A stretch of 64,000 nt of DNA from an uncultured Desulfobacter sp. (GCF_963666145.1 NZ_OY762614.1:4764501-4828500); one strand, 5' to 3'. Shown: positions 46,970 to 56,387, numbered from the stretch's first letter. Made by a program: numbers and translations. Notes: generated by a model from the sequence alone, not told the origin.

Positions 46970-48232
46970 TTAACCTTTTTTAAACTTATATGCGATTTTG
47001 CCTGCAATCACAACCTTGTTTACATCACAGATGCCCACCTGATAACTCAGGTCGGCCGGCGAATCAATATCCCACACCACAAAGTCGGCATCTTTTCCTG
47101 TTTCCAGGCTGCCTTTGCATGTGTCGAGCCCTAACGCTTTTGCCCCGTTGATGGTGGCTCCGGCAAGGGCCTGCTCGCAGGTCAGACCGAACAGCACACA
47201 GCCCATGTTCATGGCCGCCGTCATATCATACACCGGGCTTGTGCCAGGATTCAGGTCCGTGGCCAGGGCCATGGGGACCCCTAAACGGATCAGCTCCCGC
47301 ACCGGTGGTTTTTGGGTCTGCCTGAGCATATAGTAGGCACCGGGCAGCAGCACGGCCGTTACCCCTGCCCGGGCCATGGCCTTTGCCCCGTCAAGGGAAA
47401 GGTATTCCAGATGATCACAGGAGAGGGCATTGAATTGGGCGGCCAGGGAGGCACCGCCCGAGTCCGAGAGCTGTTCGGCGTGCAGTTTCACCGGCAGGCC
47501 CGAATTTGTGGCTGCGGTAAACAATTGTTCGGTCTGCTTTTTGGAAAAGGCGATGGATTCGCAAAATACGTCCATTGCACAGGCAATGCCCTGGTGTTTA
47601 ATGGCGGGCAGCATGGTGTTGATGACCAGGTTTACATAGTCATCCGCCCGCCCTTTATATTCAGGGGGGAGGGCATGGGCCCCTAAAAACGTGGGCGAAA
47701 CATGCAAGGCAAAGTTTTGATTCAGACGTCCGGCCACCGCCAGCATCTTTAATTCATTTTCAAGGTCCAGCCCATACCCGGATTTTATTTCCACACAGGT
47801 GGTGCCCCGGCTTATAAAATGGCTGATGCGCCGGGATGCGATTTCAAATAGCTGGTCTTCGGATGCCTTGCGCACTGCTGCCACAGTGGCCGCAATCCCT
47901 CCGCCCTGTTTTGCAATATCTTCGTAGCTTGAACCGGAAAGGCGCATTTCAAATTCGTTGGACCTGGAACCGGCCCAGATCAGATGGGTATGACAGTCCA
48001 CAAATCCGGGCAGTATCCACTTGCCGCTGCAGTCGATGATTTCCTTTGCCTTGGGGTGGGACGAGGAACTGAGCCCGGCGATTTTTCGGCTGCTGAAGGG
48101 GCCGATCCACTGGATCTTTCCCTTGGCCACCCCGATGGCACCGTTCTTGATAATGTTGTAACGGCCGTTCGCCATGGTTGCAATATCGGCATGAATAAAA
48201 AGGGTATCCCAAAAATCCTGTGTGTGGGGCAT
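46970..48232 (-). CDS. hutI: Imidazolonepropionase
   Basis: This 420-residue amidohydrolase has FVDCHTHLIWAGSR (metal His pair), CVEIKSGYGLDLENELKML, KLHAEQLSDSGG, DHLEYLS and ATDLNPGTSPV. It opens the imidazolone ring in histidine degradation to give formiminoglutamate. GGGAGG precedes the ATG. It is divergent from hutH across a palindrome that looks like a HutC operator. hutU is not in the window. Confidence 0.96.
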   Translation of the reverse strand: MPHTQDFWDTLFIHADIATMANGRYNIIKNGAIGVAKGKIQWIGPFSSRKIAGLSSSSHPKAKEIIDCSGKWILPGFVDCHTHLIWAGSRSNEFEMRLSGSSYEDIAKQGGGIAATVAAVRKASEDQLFEIASRRISHFISRGTTCVEIKSGYGLDLENELKMLAVAGRLNQNFALHVSPTFLGAHALPPEYKGRADDYVNLVINTMLPAIKHQGIACAMDVFCESIAFSKKQTEQLFTAATNSGLPVKLHAEQLSDSGGASLAAQFNALSCDHLEYLSLDGAKAMARAGVTAVLLPGAYYMLRQTQKPPVRELIRLGVPMALATDLNPGTSPVYDMTAAMNMGCVLFGLTCEQALAGATINGAKALGLDTCKGSLETGKDADFVVWDIDSPADLSYQVGICDVNKVVIAGKIAYKFKKG

Positions 48233-48279
48233 GGGTGTGCCTCCCTTATGAATGTTGACATTTTGGATGCAATTTTATA

Positions 48280-48299
48280 CTGCTTGTCTATACAAGCAG
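48280..48299. promoter_or_regulatory. HutC-like operator between hutI and hutH
   Basis: The sequence CTGCTTGT-CTAT-ACAAGCAG is a perfect 8-bp inverted repeat with a 4-base centre. It closely resembles operators of the GntR-family repressor HutC, which have a TTGTATA-ACAA type core. It lies 48 bases before the hutI start and 62 before hutH. A TTGACA/TATACT pair (48255-48281, spacing 15) overlaps its left edge and could be the hutH promoter. hutC itself is not in the window. Confidence 0.75.
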
Positions 48300-48361
48300 A
48301 TACACTGCGTCAAGTCATAATCGTAACGCTTCAGGCCGGCAAATTTAAGGAATAAAATACA

Positions 48362-49894
48362 ATGAATGATCCTGTTCTGCTCAATGGACAGAATTTTACC
48401 CTGGGTCAACTGGTTGATATTGCCCGTCACGACAGAACCGTGGCCGTTTCCGTAAATTCAGAAGCCCGGATTAAAAAGGCCCGGGCCCTGGTGGAGCATT
48501 GGGTGAAAAAGGGGACGCGCATCTATGGCGTGACCACGGGGTTCGGGGCATTGTCCGATGTGCCCATCTCCTTTGAGGACACAAAAACCCTGCAGCGCAA
48601 TATTCTTTTATCCCATGCCGCAGGCGTGGGCGGCGGCATGGATGATGATGTGGTCCGGGCCATGATGGCCGTGCGGATCAATGATTTTTGCCGGGGTAAT
48701 TCCGGACTGCGCCTTGAAACCATCAAAACTCTGGTCCGAATTCTTAATTCCGGTATCATTCCAGTGGTGCCTGAAAAAGGATCGGTGGGGGCAAGCGGCG
48801 ATCTTGTGCCCATGGCCCACCTGTCCCTGGTGTTCATCGGTGAAGGCGAAGCCTTTGTGGACGGGGTGCGCATGCCCGGCGCCCTGGCTCTGGCCGCAAA
48901 AGATATTGATCCCCTGGAACTTGGGGCAGGGGAGGGGCTTGCGTTGATCAATGGTACCCAGTTCATGCTTGCCCTGGGTTGTCTCGCCCTTTATGATGCC
49001 TTGAATCTTTGTAAGCATGCGGATATCGCCGCTTCCATGAGTCTTGAAACCCTCATGGGAACACGCGCCGCCTTTGATCCAAGAATCCATAACGCCCGGC
49101 CCCATTTGGGGCAGATGAAGGCGGCCTCGGATATGATGAAAATCACCCAGGATTCTGAAATCGTATCCTCCCACAAGGACTGCTCAAGAATCCAGGATGC
49201 CTATACCCTTAGGTGTTCCCCCCAGGTCCATGGCGCATCCTGGGATGCATTTAATTATGTGGACCGGGTGATCCGGGTGGAGATGAACGCTTCCACTGAA
49301 AATCCGCTGATTTTTCCTGAATCCGGAGAATTTCTTTCCGGGGGAAACTTCCACGGACAGCCTCTGGCACTGGCCTGTGATTTTTTAGGCATCGCCATTG
49401 CCGAGCTTGCCAATATTTCAGAGCGCCGGGTGGAGCGCCTGGTCAATCCCCAGCTCTCGGGTCTTCCTGCTTTTCTGGTCAAGGACACGGGGCTCAATTC
49501 CGGGTTTATGATTGCCCAGTATGTTGCCGCTTCCCTGGTTTCTGAAAACAAGGTGCTTGCGCATCCGGCCTGTGTGGACTCCATCCCCACCTCGGCCAAC
49601 AAGGAGGATCATGTCTCAATGGGCGCCACAGCCGCCCGCAAATGCCGGGATATCGTAGAAAACTCGGAGCAGGTCATTGCCATTGAGCTGTTGTGCGGTG
49701 CCCAGGCCATTGATACGTTCACAAATCTGAAGGCAGGCAAAGGCACCATGGCCGCCTACGAAACCATCCGCAGCAAGGTGCCCTGCATGAAAAAGGACCG
49801 GTTTTTATCAGCCGACATTGCCGCGGTTCGAACGCTTTTGCGCAGCGGACGGATTGTTCGGGCTGTGGAGGATGCTGTGGGTAAGCTTTACTAA
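48362..49894 (+). CDS. hutH: Histidine ammonia-lyase
   Basis: The 510-residue protein has the Ala-Ser-Gly triad (A144-S145-G146, in GSVGASGDLVPMAHL) that cyclises into the MIO electrophile. The catalytic tyrosine is in YGVTTGFG. GNFHGQPLALACDFL and PTSANKEDHVSMG are also typical. It converts histidine to urocanate and ammonia. No Shine-Dalgarno better than AAGGAATAAAATACA is seen. The first IS element begins 30 bases after its stop without damaging it. Confidence 0.96.
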   Translation: MNDPVLLNGQNFTLGQLVDIARHDRTVAVSVNSEARIKKARALVEHWVKKGTRIYGVTTGFGALSDVPISFEDTKTLQRNILLSHAAGVGGGMDDDVVRAMMAVRINDFCRGNSGLRLETIKTLVRILNSGIIPVVPEKGSVGASGDLVPMAHLSLVFIGEGEAFVDGVRMPGALALAAKDIDPLELGAGEGLALINGTQFMLALGCLALYDALNLCKHADIAASMSLETLMGTRAAFDPRIHNARPHLGQMKAASDMMKITQDSEIVSSHKDCSRIQDAYTLRCSPQVHGASWDAFNYVDRVIRVEMNASTENPLIFPESGEFLSGGNFHGQPLALACDFLGIAIAELANISERRVERLVNPQLSGLPAFLVKDTGLNSGFMIAQYVAASLVSENKVLAHPACVDSIPTSANKEDHVSMGATAARKCRDIVENSEQVIAIELLCGAQAIDTFTNLKAGKGTMAAYETIRSKVPCMKKDRFLSADIAAVRTLLRSGRIVRAVEDAVGKLY

Positions 49895-49923
49895 ATATTT
49901 GAGTCTTGATAGAAAAGCTTCTG

Positions 49924-51446
49924 AGGGCGCATTCCCATTTTCCCGGTTTGAAAAAAGCCTATCTTTGAGAACAAAAAACGTGATAGTTTCTGTTCGCTGA
50001 GACGACTATAAAAATGGACTGTGCTGATGAAAAAAGCTGAAGATTGCAATACTGTTGAGGAAGTCTATGCTTGCCTGAAAGAACTGGAAGACGATCCGAG
50101 GTTGGTTCGCAATGCTCAAGAATTGGAGCAGGTAGAACGTGAAATACTTGGGTATACGAATCGACTGAGTGCCTTGCTTTTAAAAAAAGCATCCAGGGCT
50201 CATTAAATTCCTATGATCAGGTCGATCAAGAAAAAGAATTGATGTCCAGCTGGCCGGGCCGGATGAAAAGCGAAGGGCTTGAGACCGTTTCGATTCAGTG
50301 TTGTACAGGTAGTTCTGTTGATGTTCGTGTTCGATATTATCGGCGATCCTGTGACCGTCGAAATCGAAAAAGATATAAAGGTGCCTACGCCGGTTTAATC
50401 CTTCTTGGAATCCATGATCGCTGCTCACCAGCTTTGGCTTCTATGGTGAGTGCCTGGTCGGCCTTATTGAGTTCTTTTGAAGAAGTCCGTCAAGTGCTTT
50501 GTGATCATGGTATGGTGTTGGATATAAAGGTTATCCGTAAACTCACCTATCGTTACGCAGAACGGGCCCGAGCCGAGCAACAAGCGGGGCGAATCCCACT
50601 AAATGAGAGAGATTCACTTGAAGGGCGACGGGTGGTTATAAGCACCGATGGTGGACGCACACGGTTAAGAGAGAAGAAAAGAGGTCCCAAAACCCCAAAA
50701 AATAGAACCCGATTTCGTGGGGCGTGGCGAGAACCCAAACTTTTGATTATTTATGTGGTGGATGCCCAGGGAAAACAAGAAAAAAGCTTCTCACCATTTA
50801 TTGATGGCAGTTTCAGCGGTCCGGATGGCATATTCCTCCTGTTAAAGGGGTATTTGAACGCCCTTCATATCCAGAAGTCCGATAAAATACTGTTTGTTGC
50901 AGATGGAGCACATTGGATTTGGAACCGGATCCCCGGACTGATCAAAGCATTGGGTTTGGCTCCTCAGCGAGTATATGAACTTCTTGATTTTTACCATGCC
51001 GTGGAGCATTTGGGTAAAGTATCAGCCCTAAAGAAGACCTGGTCATCCAAGGAGCGCAAACGCTGGGTGTCAAAACAGCGGGGCTTCCTGCTGAAAGGAA
51101 AAGCCGCTGACGTAGTACAGGCCGTCCAGACACTTTGTCGAGGCAGAAACAGTAAGGCTATTAAGACGGAACGGGATTATTTTGTGCGCAATGAAAGACG
51201 GCTTGATTTCCCAACTGTAAAAGCGTTGAATTTACCTATTGGCAGCGGTGCTATTGAAAGTTCAATTCGTAGGGTGGTGAATTTACGTCTGAAAGGTCCA
51301 TGCACTTTTTGGTATCGGGAAAATGCAGAAAAAATGATTATGCTACGATCATACTTTAAAGCAGGGCGTTGGGATTGTTTGAAACTCATGGCAACCACGC
51401 ACAATCCAATGCCGGCGGCATGACCGGGAAAATGGGAATGCGCCCT
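49924..51446 (+). mobile_element. Complete insertion sequence, ISKra4-like (family uncertain)
   Basis: A 23-bp perfect inverted repeat AGGGCGCATTCCCATTTTCCCGG bounds the element (left 49924-49946; right 51424-51446, abutting the transposase stop). The length is 1523 bp. I find no clear target duplication at the flanks. The single gene is a DDE transposase that needs a -1 frame change. Perfect ends suggest a recent insertion. Confidence 0.9.
50027..51423 (+). CDS. Transposase, two frames joined by a -1 shift
   Basis: The first frame (about 59 codons from ATG 50027; a GTG at 50021 is possible) ends at TAA 50204-50206. The second frame is open from the A run at 50182-50188 to 51423, and its long part (from 50239) has 394 residues: VVISTDGGRTR, VADGAHWIWN, LLDFYHAVEHLGK and IGSGAIESSIRRVVNLRLKGP. 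The phase change is -1, and the sequence T-TTA-AAA-AAA-G offers two in-frame slippery heptamers (T TTA AAA and A AAA AAA). So a fusion protein of about 460 residues can arise by programmed frameshifting. The alternative is an old point deletion. Confidence 0.75.
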
Positions 51447-51497
51447 AAGTCGAAATGAAAGATAAACGGAAACCACTGATCAACTTGTTAAACCGCT

Positions 51498-52034
51498 ATG
51501 ACACACTACTTCATATATGCAATAGTCCCTTTAGTATTAGCTTTATTGTTAAAACTGGTCTCAATGGAAAAGCCGGTTCAGCTTGATGAGAATACTTTTA
51601 TATTAAAATACGGAAAAACATTAAGGACATTTGGTTTAGGGCTACCTACTATTTTTATTGTATTCATCGGTATCATTGGATTAGAAAATACGCCTCAAAA
51701 CAAAGATGGTGTAACAAGTTACTTTTGGCTTTTAGGTATGTCACTGCTATTCTTGCTTTATTTTTATTTAGAATTCTTCCGTGTAAAAATAATAGTGAAC
51801 GACGAAAATATTATTGCAACAACTCCTTGGAAAGGTACTCGTAACTTCAATTGGAAAGAAATTGAAAAAGTTTCTTTTTCACAAACATTTCAATGGCTCA
51901 AGCTAAGAACTTACAATAAAAAAAAGCTTTATATTAGTCTCTATATTACCGGGTTCGATGAATTCAAACGCAAAATGATGGACAGGCTTCAGATACCCAC
52001 ATACCAGGAAGCTTTGGACAAAATGGATGGGTAG
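51498..52034 (+). CDS. Membrane protein of unknown function
   Basis: This 178-residue protein has three hydrophobic helices (about 3-22, 48-64 and 76-93) and a C-terminal soluble part rich in beta strands (IIVNDENIIATTPWKGTRNFNWKEIEKVSF) that resembles bacterial PH-like domains. The base composition is clearly more AT-rich than that of the core genes, which suggests transfer. It starts 51 bases after the IS, with no strong ribosome site. Confidence 0.6.
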   Translation: MTHYFIYAIVPLVLALLLKLVSMEKPVQLDENTFILKYGKTLRTFGLGLPTIFIVFIGIIGLENTPQNKDGVTSYFWLLGMSLLFLLYFYLEFFRVKIIVNDENIIATTPWKGTRNFNWKEIEKVSFSQTFQWLKLRTYNKKKLYISLYITGFDEFKRKMMDRLQIPTYQEALDKMDG

Positions 52035-52200
52035 GTTTAGCAAATAGAGGATTAGTAATCGTGCCGAGGTACGAGGCTCGGTACTAATCTTTGGTTCAAG
52101 AAGCCGCGCCCGCGGATTTAACTGTTACCGCTCAACTGAACATTTTTAAAATATTTGTAGACCCTGTTGACTATGTCTATTATCGGTCACTTTTGGCCGG

Positions 52201-52269
52201 ATTTCCCAAAATGCAACATGTTGTATCTCTTGATGTTTGAATATTTTGGGAAATTTCAGAAAATCTGAA
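52201..52269. repeat. Two palindromes downstream of the MarR-GNAT gene
   Basis: ATTTCCCAAAAT (52201-52212) has its exact complement at 52243-52254. A short hairpin TTCAGA-AAA-TCTGAA follows at 52255-52269. They lie 27 to 95 bases beyond the stop of the - strand regulator. The gap 52035-52295 also contains a bulged stem GATTAGTA/TACTAATC with inner CCGAG/CTCGG near 52051-52090. They may be terminators or remnants of an element; no T run of note. Confidence 0.5.
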
Positions 52270-52295
52270 CATTTCCAAAAGAGTATTCCATAAGG

Positions 52296-53198
52296 TCACC
52301 CCAGATTAAGCCGCCAGCATTCTTCGGTAATGGTTTTACCCCAGACTTGGGTGACTTTTGTTTCAGCCAGTTGAAATCCAGTATTGGCATATATGCGGCG
52401 AGCAGAATCTAAAAAATCAATGGTCCATAATATAACGGAACGATATCCATTGTCTGCTGCAAACCGGATAGCCTGCTTGACCAACTGCTTCCCTATCCCT
52501 CTTTGGCGTTGTTCGGGTTCCACAATGAGCCATCTTAATTGAGCCGTATGCGTATCGTGGCGAACAATAGCCACGGACCCTGCGAAATGGCCCCGGCATT
52601 CTGCTATCCAGAGGTCTTGTTCCGGTGTTTTATTTTCAATAAAGGTTGCCATCCCACTGGCGACATAAGCGTCAAAATCTACATTGAAACCGTATTCTCG
52701 GGCATAGATCACACCATGGCGGTGAATGATGTATCCAATATCACCAGGTTTGTGGGGTCTGATCGTCACAAGCCCTCCTTCTTTTGGTCTCAAAATTTCT
52801 TCAATCCGGGTCATAGCGTTCACCAGGTCCGATTTTTCCTCCTGGGTCAATGTTTCGATAAGGGATGCAATATGGACGTTTGATGTTTCTTTTAAGTTAG
52901 AATACGCAGCCATACCATGCGGAGTCAGGGCAATAACTTGCTTTCTGGAATCCTTTAGAGATGGTGATCGTGTGATCAGTCCCTGGGCCTCAAACTTGGA
53001 GAGGGTTTTGCTGAGATAGTCCGCAGAAAGGCCCAATTTCCGTATCAAGTCTGAAGCATGGATGGGGGAATTGTCGCTGATTTCATAGAGTAATCTGGCC
53101 TGAACCAGTGAATATTTGCTTTGAAGGAAACGATTAGTAATCAGTCCGATTTTTCCCGTAAAAAATCGGTTGAATGCCCGAATTTTGTCTACGACCAT
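52296..53198 (-). CDS. MarR-family regulator fused to a GNAT acetyltransferase
   Basis: This 300-residue protein has a MarR winged helix at about 1-140 (ASDLIRKLGLSADYLSKTLSKFEAQGLITR) and a GNAT domain at about 145-300 with the acetyl-CoA loop QRQRGIGKQLVKQAI. MarR-GNAT fusions are a known architecture; the acetylated substrate is unknown. A perfect 10-bp inverted repeat stands 14 bases before the start and is probably its own operator. Confidence 0.9.
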   Translation of the reverse strand: MVVDKIRAFNRFFTGKIGLITNRFLQSKYSLVQARLLYEISDNSPIHASDLIRKLGLSADYLSKTLSKFEAQGLITRSPSLKDSRKQVIALTPHGMAAYSNLKETSNVHIASLIETLTQEEKSDLVNAMTRIEEILRPKEGGLVTIRPHKPGDIGYIIHRHGVIYAREYGFNVDFDAYVASGMATFIENKTPEQDLWIAECRGHFAGSVAIVRHDTHTAQLRWLIVEPEQRQRGIGKQLVKQAIRFAADNGYRSVILWTIDFLDSARRIYANTGFQLAETKVTQVWGKTITEECWRLNLG

Positions 53199-53211
53199 GC
53201 CATAATAACCT

Positions 53212-53238
53212 TGTTAAAATTCATTTTAAATTTTAACA
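53212..53238. promoter_or_regulatory. Probable operator of the MarR-GNAT gene
   Basis: TGTTAAAATT and its exact complement AATTTTAACA are separated by 7 bases, just upstream of the regulator start at 53198. The size and position fit a MarR dimer site used in autoregulation. Confidence 0.65.
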
Positions 53239-53625
53239 CTTAAGCAGGATACTTTAACTCTGTCAAGTATTTACTTGAATATTGCAACTATAATTTATTA
53301 AATGTATAGTATGCAATGAAGTCTTCTGAAAAACGCGTATATTTTCAGAGCCAGACCCGTAAAATAAAACCCCACAATTTTTCTCTGACCTGTCGCTATT
53401 GATTAAATTTCCCGAACCACAATATCTATAAGTTCACGCGTTCATTTTTTTCACCGTGATAAGAGTTGCCTATTTTTTCTAATGGGATAGCAATGCAACT
53501 TCTTGTTTTTTTAAAGATAAAAACCACGCAATCGCCTGTTGAACTCAAATGCCAACAAGATAAAATCTGTTACACCACCTATTATTGCAACTCCGTCTGT
53601 TCGGGCGCCGTGCCTCAGTCCCGCC
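53239..53625. other. Intergenic region without recognisable content
   Basis: These 387 AT-rich bases lie between the start of the MarR-GNAT gene and the end of the TetR gene. I see only a small inverted repeat AGTCCC/GGGACT next to the TetR stop (near 53615-53635), without a T run. A + strand frame from 53466 runs into the TetR gene in antisense and has no coding character. Confidence 0.4.
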
Positions 53626-54243
53626 TCAGGGACTCAAAGAGCGAATCATCTCGGCCATGGTGCTTTGAGCCTGGGCCAGGGCGGTTTCAGGGTCTTCTGC
53701 CCGAGCTGCCCAGAAGGCCGCCTCATTAGCTGCACCTGATATGATATGGGCTAAAGCATCAACGGGGAAGGGTCGAAGTACTCCGTTGTCCATGAGCTCT
53801 GCTAAAAAAGCGCGGTATTTTCCTTGGACATGATCCTCATCAATCTCTCGCCATTCTTCCCAGCCTATTACGGCGGGTCCTTCGGTAAGCAAAATACGTT
53901 GCAAACCAGGGTCGAGACAGGCGGCTAAAAACTCATTGTTTCCTGCAATGAGCATCTCCATAGGGTCCTGGACCTGTTCCACAGCGATTTTTACACGCTT
54001 CTCAATCTCTGTTTGCACCTGATTCAGTACTGCACGGAACAGCCCTTTCTTGCCATCAAAATGATGATATAGCGCTCCACGGGTAACACCTGCGGTTGTT
54101 ACAATTTGTTCGGCAGATACCCCTGCAAAGCCGTATTCGGCAAATAAACGCCGTGCCTCAACAAGGATACGGTTGGTGGTGCGCTGGCTACGCTCATCCT
54201 GCTTGTTCCCGGTCCCGATATTGGGCTGTTTTTCCTTTTTCAT
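53626..54243 (-). CDS. TetR/AcrR-family repressor
   Basis: This 205-residue protein has a helix-turn-helix at about 25-70 (ARRLFAEYGFAGVSAEQIVTTAGVTRGALYHHF) and a ligand-binding C-terminal domain. The ATG at 54243 has AAGGAGGG; upstream in-frame codons are non-coding. A perfect 21-bp palindrome 14 bases before the start is the likely operator and overlaps the divergent promoter of the C45 hydrolase gene. Confidence 0.93.
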   Translation of the reverse strand: MKKEKQPNIGTGNKQDERSQRTTNRILVEARRLFAEYGFAGVSAEQIVTTAGVTRGALYHHFDGKKGLFRAVLNQVQTEIEKRVKIAVEQVQDPMEMLIAGNNEFLAACLDPGLQRILLTEGPAVIGWEEWREIDEDHVQGKYRAFLAELMDNGVLRPFPVDALAHIISGAANEAAFWAARAEDPETALAQAQSTMAEMIRSLSP

Positions 54244-54253
54244 AAAACCCTCC

Positions 54254-54282
54254 TTGACATACATACAGTATGTATGTAGCAT
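54254..54282 (+). promoter_or_regulatory. Promoter with perfect 21-bp TetR-type operator
   Basis: ACATACATAC-A-GTATGTATGT (54257-54277) is a perfect palindrome of the AcrR/TtgR-like type. It lies between TTGACA (54254-54259) and TAGCAT (54277-54282), a + strand promoter with 17-bp spacing for the hydrolase gene. Binding would block both divergent genes. Confidence 0.85.
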
Positions 54283-54356
54283 ATTTTCGTACAATATCCA
54301 ATGAAAAAGGATATGAAGCGGTGAAAAATATAGATCTTAAATCAAGGATAAACGCA

Positions 54357-55523
54357 ATGTTCTCGCAATACAATGTCAACAGAAGACAATTCCTGAAGAT
54401 GGCTGGAATGGCCGCAATAGCGAATTGGACAAAGCCTGCTTGGGGGGATACTTTTATGAAAAAAAATGTGAAGATGTCGTTGATTGAATTGACTGGTACA
54501 CCAGCCGAAGTGGGCCGAGGCTGGGGGAAAGCCATGGCTGAAAACATGCATCAGGGCTTGAATCGGATACTTACCGCGGTGAACGAGGTTCACAAGACCT
54601 CGCGCACGGAAGCCCTGTCTTATGCCATGAAGCTGTGGCCGATAGCAAAACAGTTCGACCCTGAACTTGAACCCTTTGTTCGCGGTCAGGCACAGGGTGC
54701 AGGAATGAGCCTGGAGGAGGCGTGGGCGACACGATGCGGCCTGGAACTGCTTTTTGTGAACACTGGCCTCGCTGCAATGTGCACCACCCTGGCCGGCACA
54801 GGGCTGGCGACTTCTGATGGTCAATGCATCATGGGCCAGAACATAGACTGGTTCAAGGGTACGCCGATTGCTCTTCTACATATCAAACGAAGTGACGGCC
54901 TGAGACAATTGGTGCTGCCTTTGCTGGGCTTGGGTGAATACACGCTTAATTCAGCAGGTTTGGCCTGTTGTCTCAACGGTGTTTCGGCCATGCAGCCAAA
55001 TCTGCAGCCCAAAATTTCCATGGGAGCTTATCTGCCAAGAGCCATGCGACAAACTGACATAACCAAGGCCCGCCAGTTGCTGGAACAGGCATGCCGGGGG
55101 ATAGTTGCCGTTACCTTGGCAGACGCAAAAGGCAACCTTTTGTGTATTGAAGGTACGCTGGACGACCATGAAGTTCTCCAACCCCATGACGGGTTTCTTA
55201 CCCACGCCAATAATTACAAGACATCGCGCTTTCAGGCAGTGGACGGCTGCCAGATGATATTCCCAGACAGTCAGGCTCGAACCGCACGCATGAATGAATT
55301 GGCCGCTGGACTGGCCGGACAACTCACACCCCAGACTCTTGGTCAAGCACTGATGGACCACCAAGGGTACCCCAACTCGATCTGCCGCCACCCGGATCCA
55401 GCCGTGCCGTCAGGATTACAAGCCGAGTCACTGGGGTCGTTTATAATGTTGCCGGCTGAGAGGGCCATGCTGGTAGCTGTAGGCAACCCCTGTACGCATG
55501 AATATGTACGTTATGATGTTTGA
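54357..55523 (+). CDS. Tat-exported C45-family acyltransferase/hydrolase
   Basis: The start at 54357 has AAGGA eight bases upstream and gives 388 residues. The N-terminus has a twin-arginine motif (NRRQFLKM, residues 8-15) and a hydrophobic stretch, so export of a folded protein is expected. The body resembles the peptidase C45/acyl-CoA:6-APA acyltransferase group of Ntn hydrolases: FVRGQAQGAGMSLEEAW, and the probable nucleophile C142 in AAMCTTLAGTG, with GQNIDWF after it. It may hydrolyse or transfer an amide of a small molecule. TetR control and the next gene suggest a response to a toxic ligand. Confidence 0.82.
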   Translation: MFSQYNVNRRQFLKMAGMAAIANWTKPAWGDTFMKKNVKMSLIELTGTPAEVGRGWGKAMAENMHQGLNRILTAVNEVHKTSRTEALSYAMKLWPIAKQFDPELEPFVRGQAQGAGMSLEEAWATRCGLELLFVNTGLAAMCTTLAGTGLATSDGQCIMGQNIDWFKGTPIALLHIKRSDGLRQLVLPLLGLGEYTLNSAGLACCLNGVSAMQPNLQPKISMGAYLPRAMRQTDITKARQLLEQACRGIVAVTLADAKGNLLCIEGTLDDHEVLQPHDGFLTHANNYKTSRFQAVDGCQMIFPDSQARTARMNELAAGLAGQLTPQTLGQALMDHQGYPNSICRHPDPAVPSGLQAESLGSFIMLPAERAMLVAVGNPCTHEYVRYDV

Positions 55524-55559
55524 TTGAGATTGAACAAAATTTCAACATGGAGGCATTAT

Positions 55560-56387
55560 ATGAAAATCAAATCAGTACGTTGTATCTGCTTTTCCCCAAC
55601 GGGAACAACAAGGACTATTGCAGAAAATATTGTTAAGGGCATCCATCCTGAATGTGTGGAATTTCTTGATATAACGAAAAGATCACAGCGCAATGATCTA
55701 TTTTTGTTGGACAAAGACGAGATCGTCATTTTCGCAACCCCCGTATATTACGGTCGTGTGCCCGAGGAAATTTTACCATACTTAACTTCATTAAAAGCGA
55801 CGCAGACCCCTGTTGTCCTTGTTGCAGTATATGGGAACAGAGCATTTGAAGATGCCCTCAAAGAATTACATGATATAGCTGTTAATGCCGAATTTATTCC
55901 AGTAGCTGGCGGCGCCTTTGTTGCTGAGCATTCGTATTCCTCAAAAACTTATCCTATTGCAGCAAATCGTCCTGATGAAAGTGATATCCGAAAAGCGCAG
56001 GAGTTTGGGGTTGCGATTCGAAAGAAACTGCAAAATGCTGAATCATCGGGGCATTTAACTGCGATTACAATTCCAGGCCAGTCTCCCTATATCGAACCTG
56101 TGAACCTACATATGATAAAAGAAGCACGATCAATTGTAGCCTTAACCCCGGAAACAGACGCAGCAAAATGCACAAAGTGCGGGCAATGTGTCGAAGTATG
56201 TCCCACTGGAGCAATTTCTCCTGATGACGTTACTCAAACAGATAGGTGGCAATGTCTTATATGCTTTGCATGTGTGAAAATCTGTCCGGAAGAAGCAAGG
56301 CAAATGAACGAACCAAATTTCCAATCCGCTATTCAGGCATTACAGCAAAACTGCCTGGATAGGAAAGAGCCAGAAATATTTTTATAA
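55560..56387 (+). CDS. EFR1-family flavodoxin/ferredoxin protein
   Basis: The ATG at 55560 is preceded by GGAGG. Its 275 residues have an N-terminal flavodoxin-like domain (FSPTGTTRTIAENI binds the FMN phosphate) and two 4Fe-4S motifs near the end (CTKCGQCVEVCP, CLICFACVKICP). It is an electron carrier of strict anaerobes and lies 36 bases after the C45 hydrolase, probably in the same TetR-controlled operon. An upstream frame to 55524 lacks a site. Confidence 0.9.
   Translation: MKIKSVRCICFSPTGTTRTIAENIVKGIHPECVEFLDITKRSQRNDLFLLDKDEIVIFATPVYYGRVPEEILPYLTSLKATQTPVVLVAVYGNRAFEDALKELHDIAVNAEFIPVAGGAFVAEHSYSSKTYPIAANRPDESDIRKAQEFGVAIRKKLQNAESSGHLTAITIPGQSPYIEPVNLHMIKEARSIVALTPETDAAKCTKCGQCVEVCPTGAISPDDVTQTDRWQCLICFACVKICPEEARQMNEPNFQSAIQALQQNCLDRKEPEIFL

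Noticed and set aside
53466..53739. Short + strand frames near the end of the TetR gene
   Set aside because: They run antisense into the TetR gene and show no similarity pattern.
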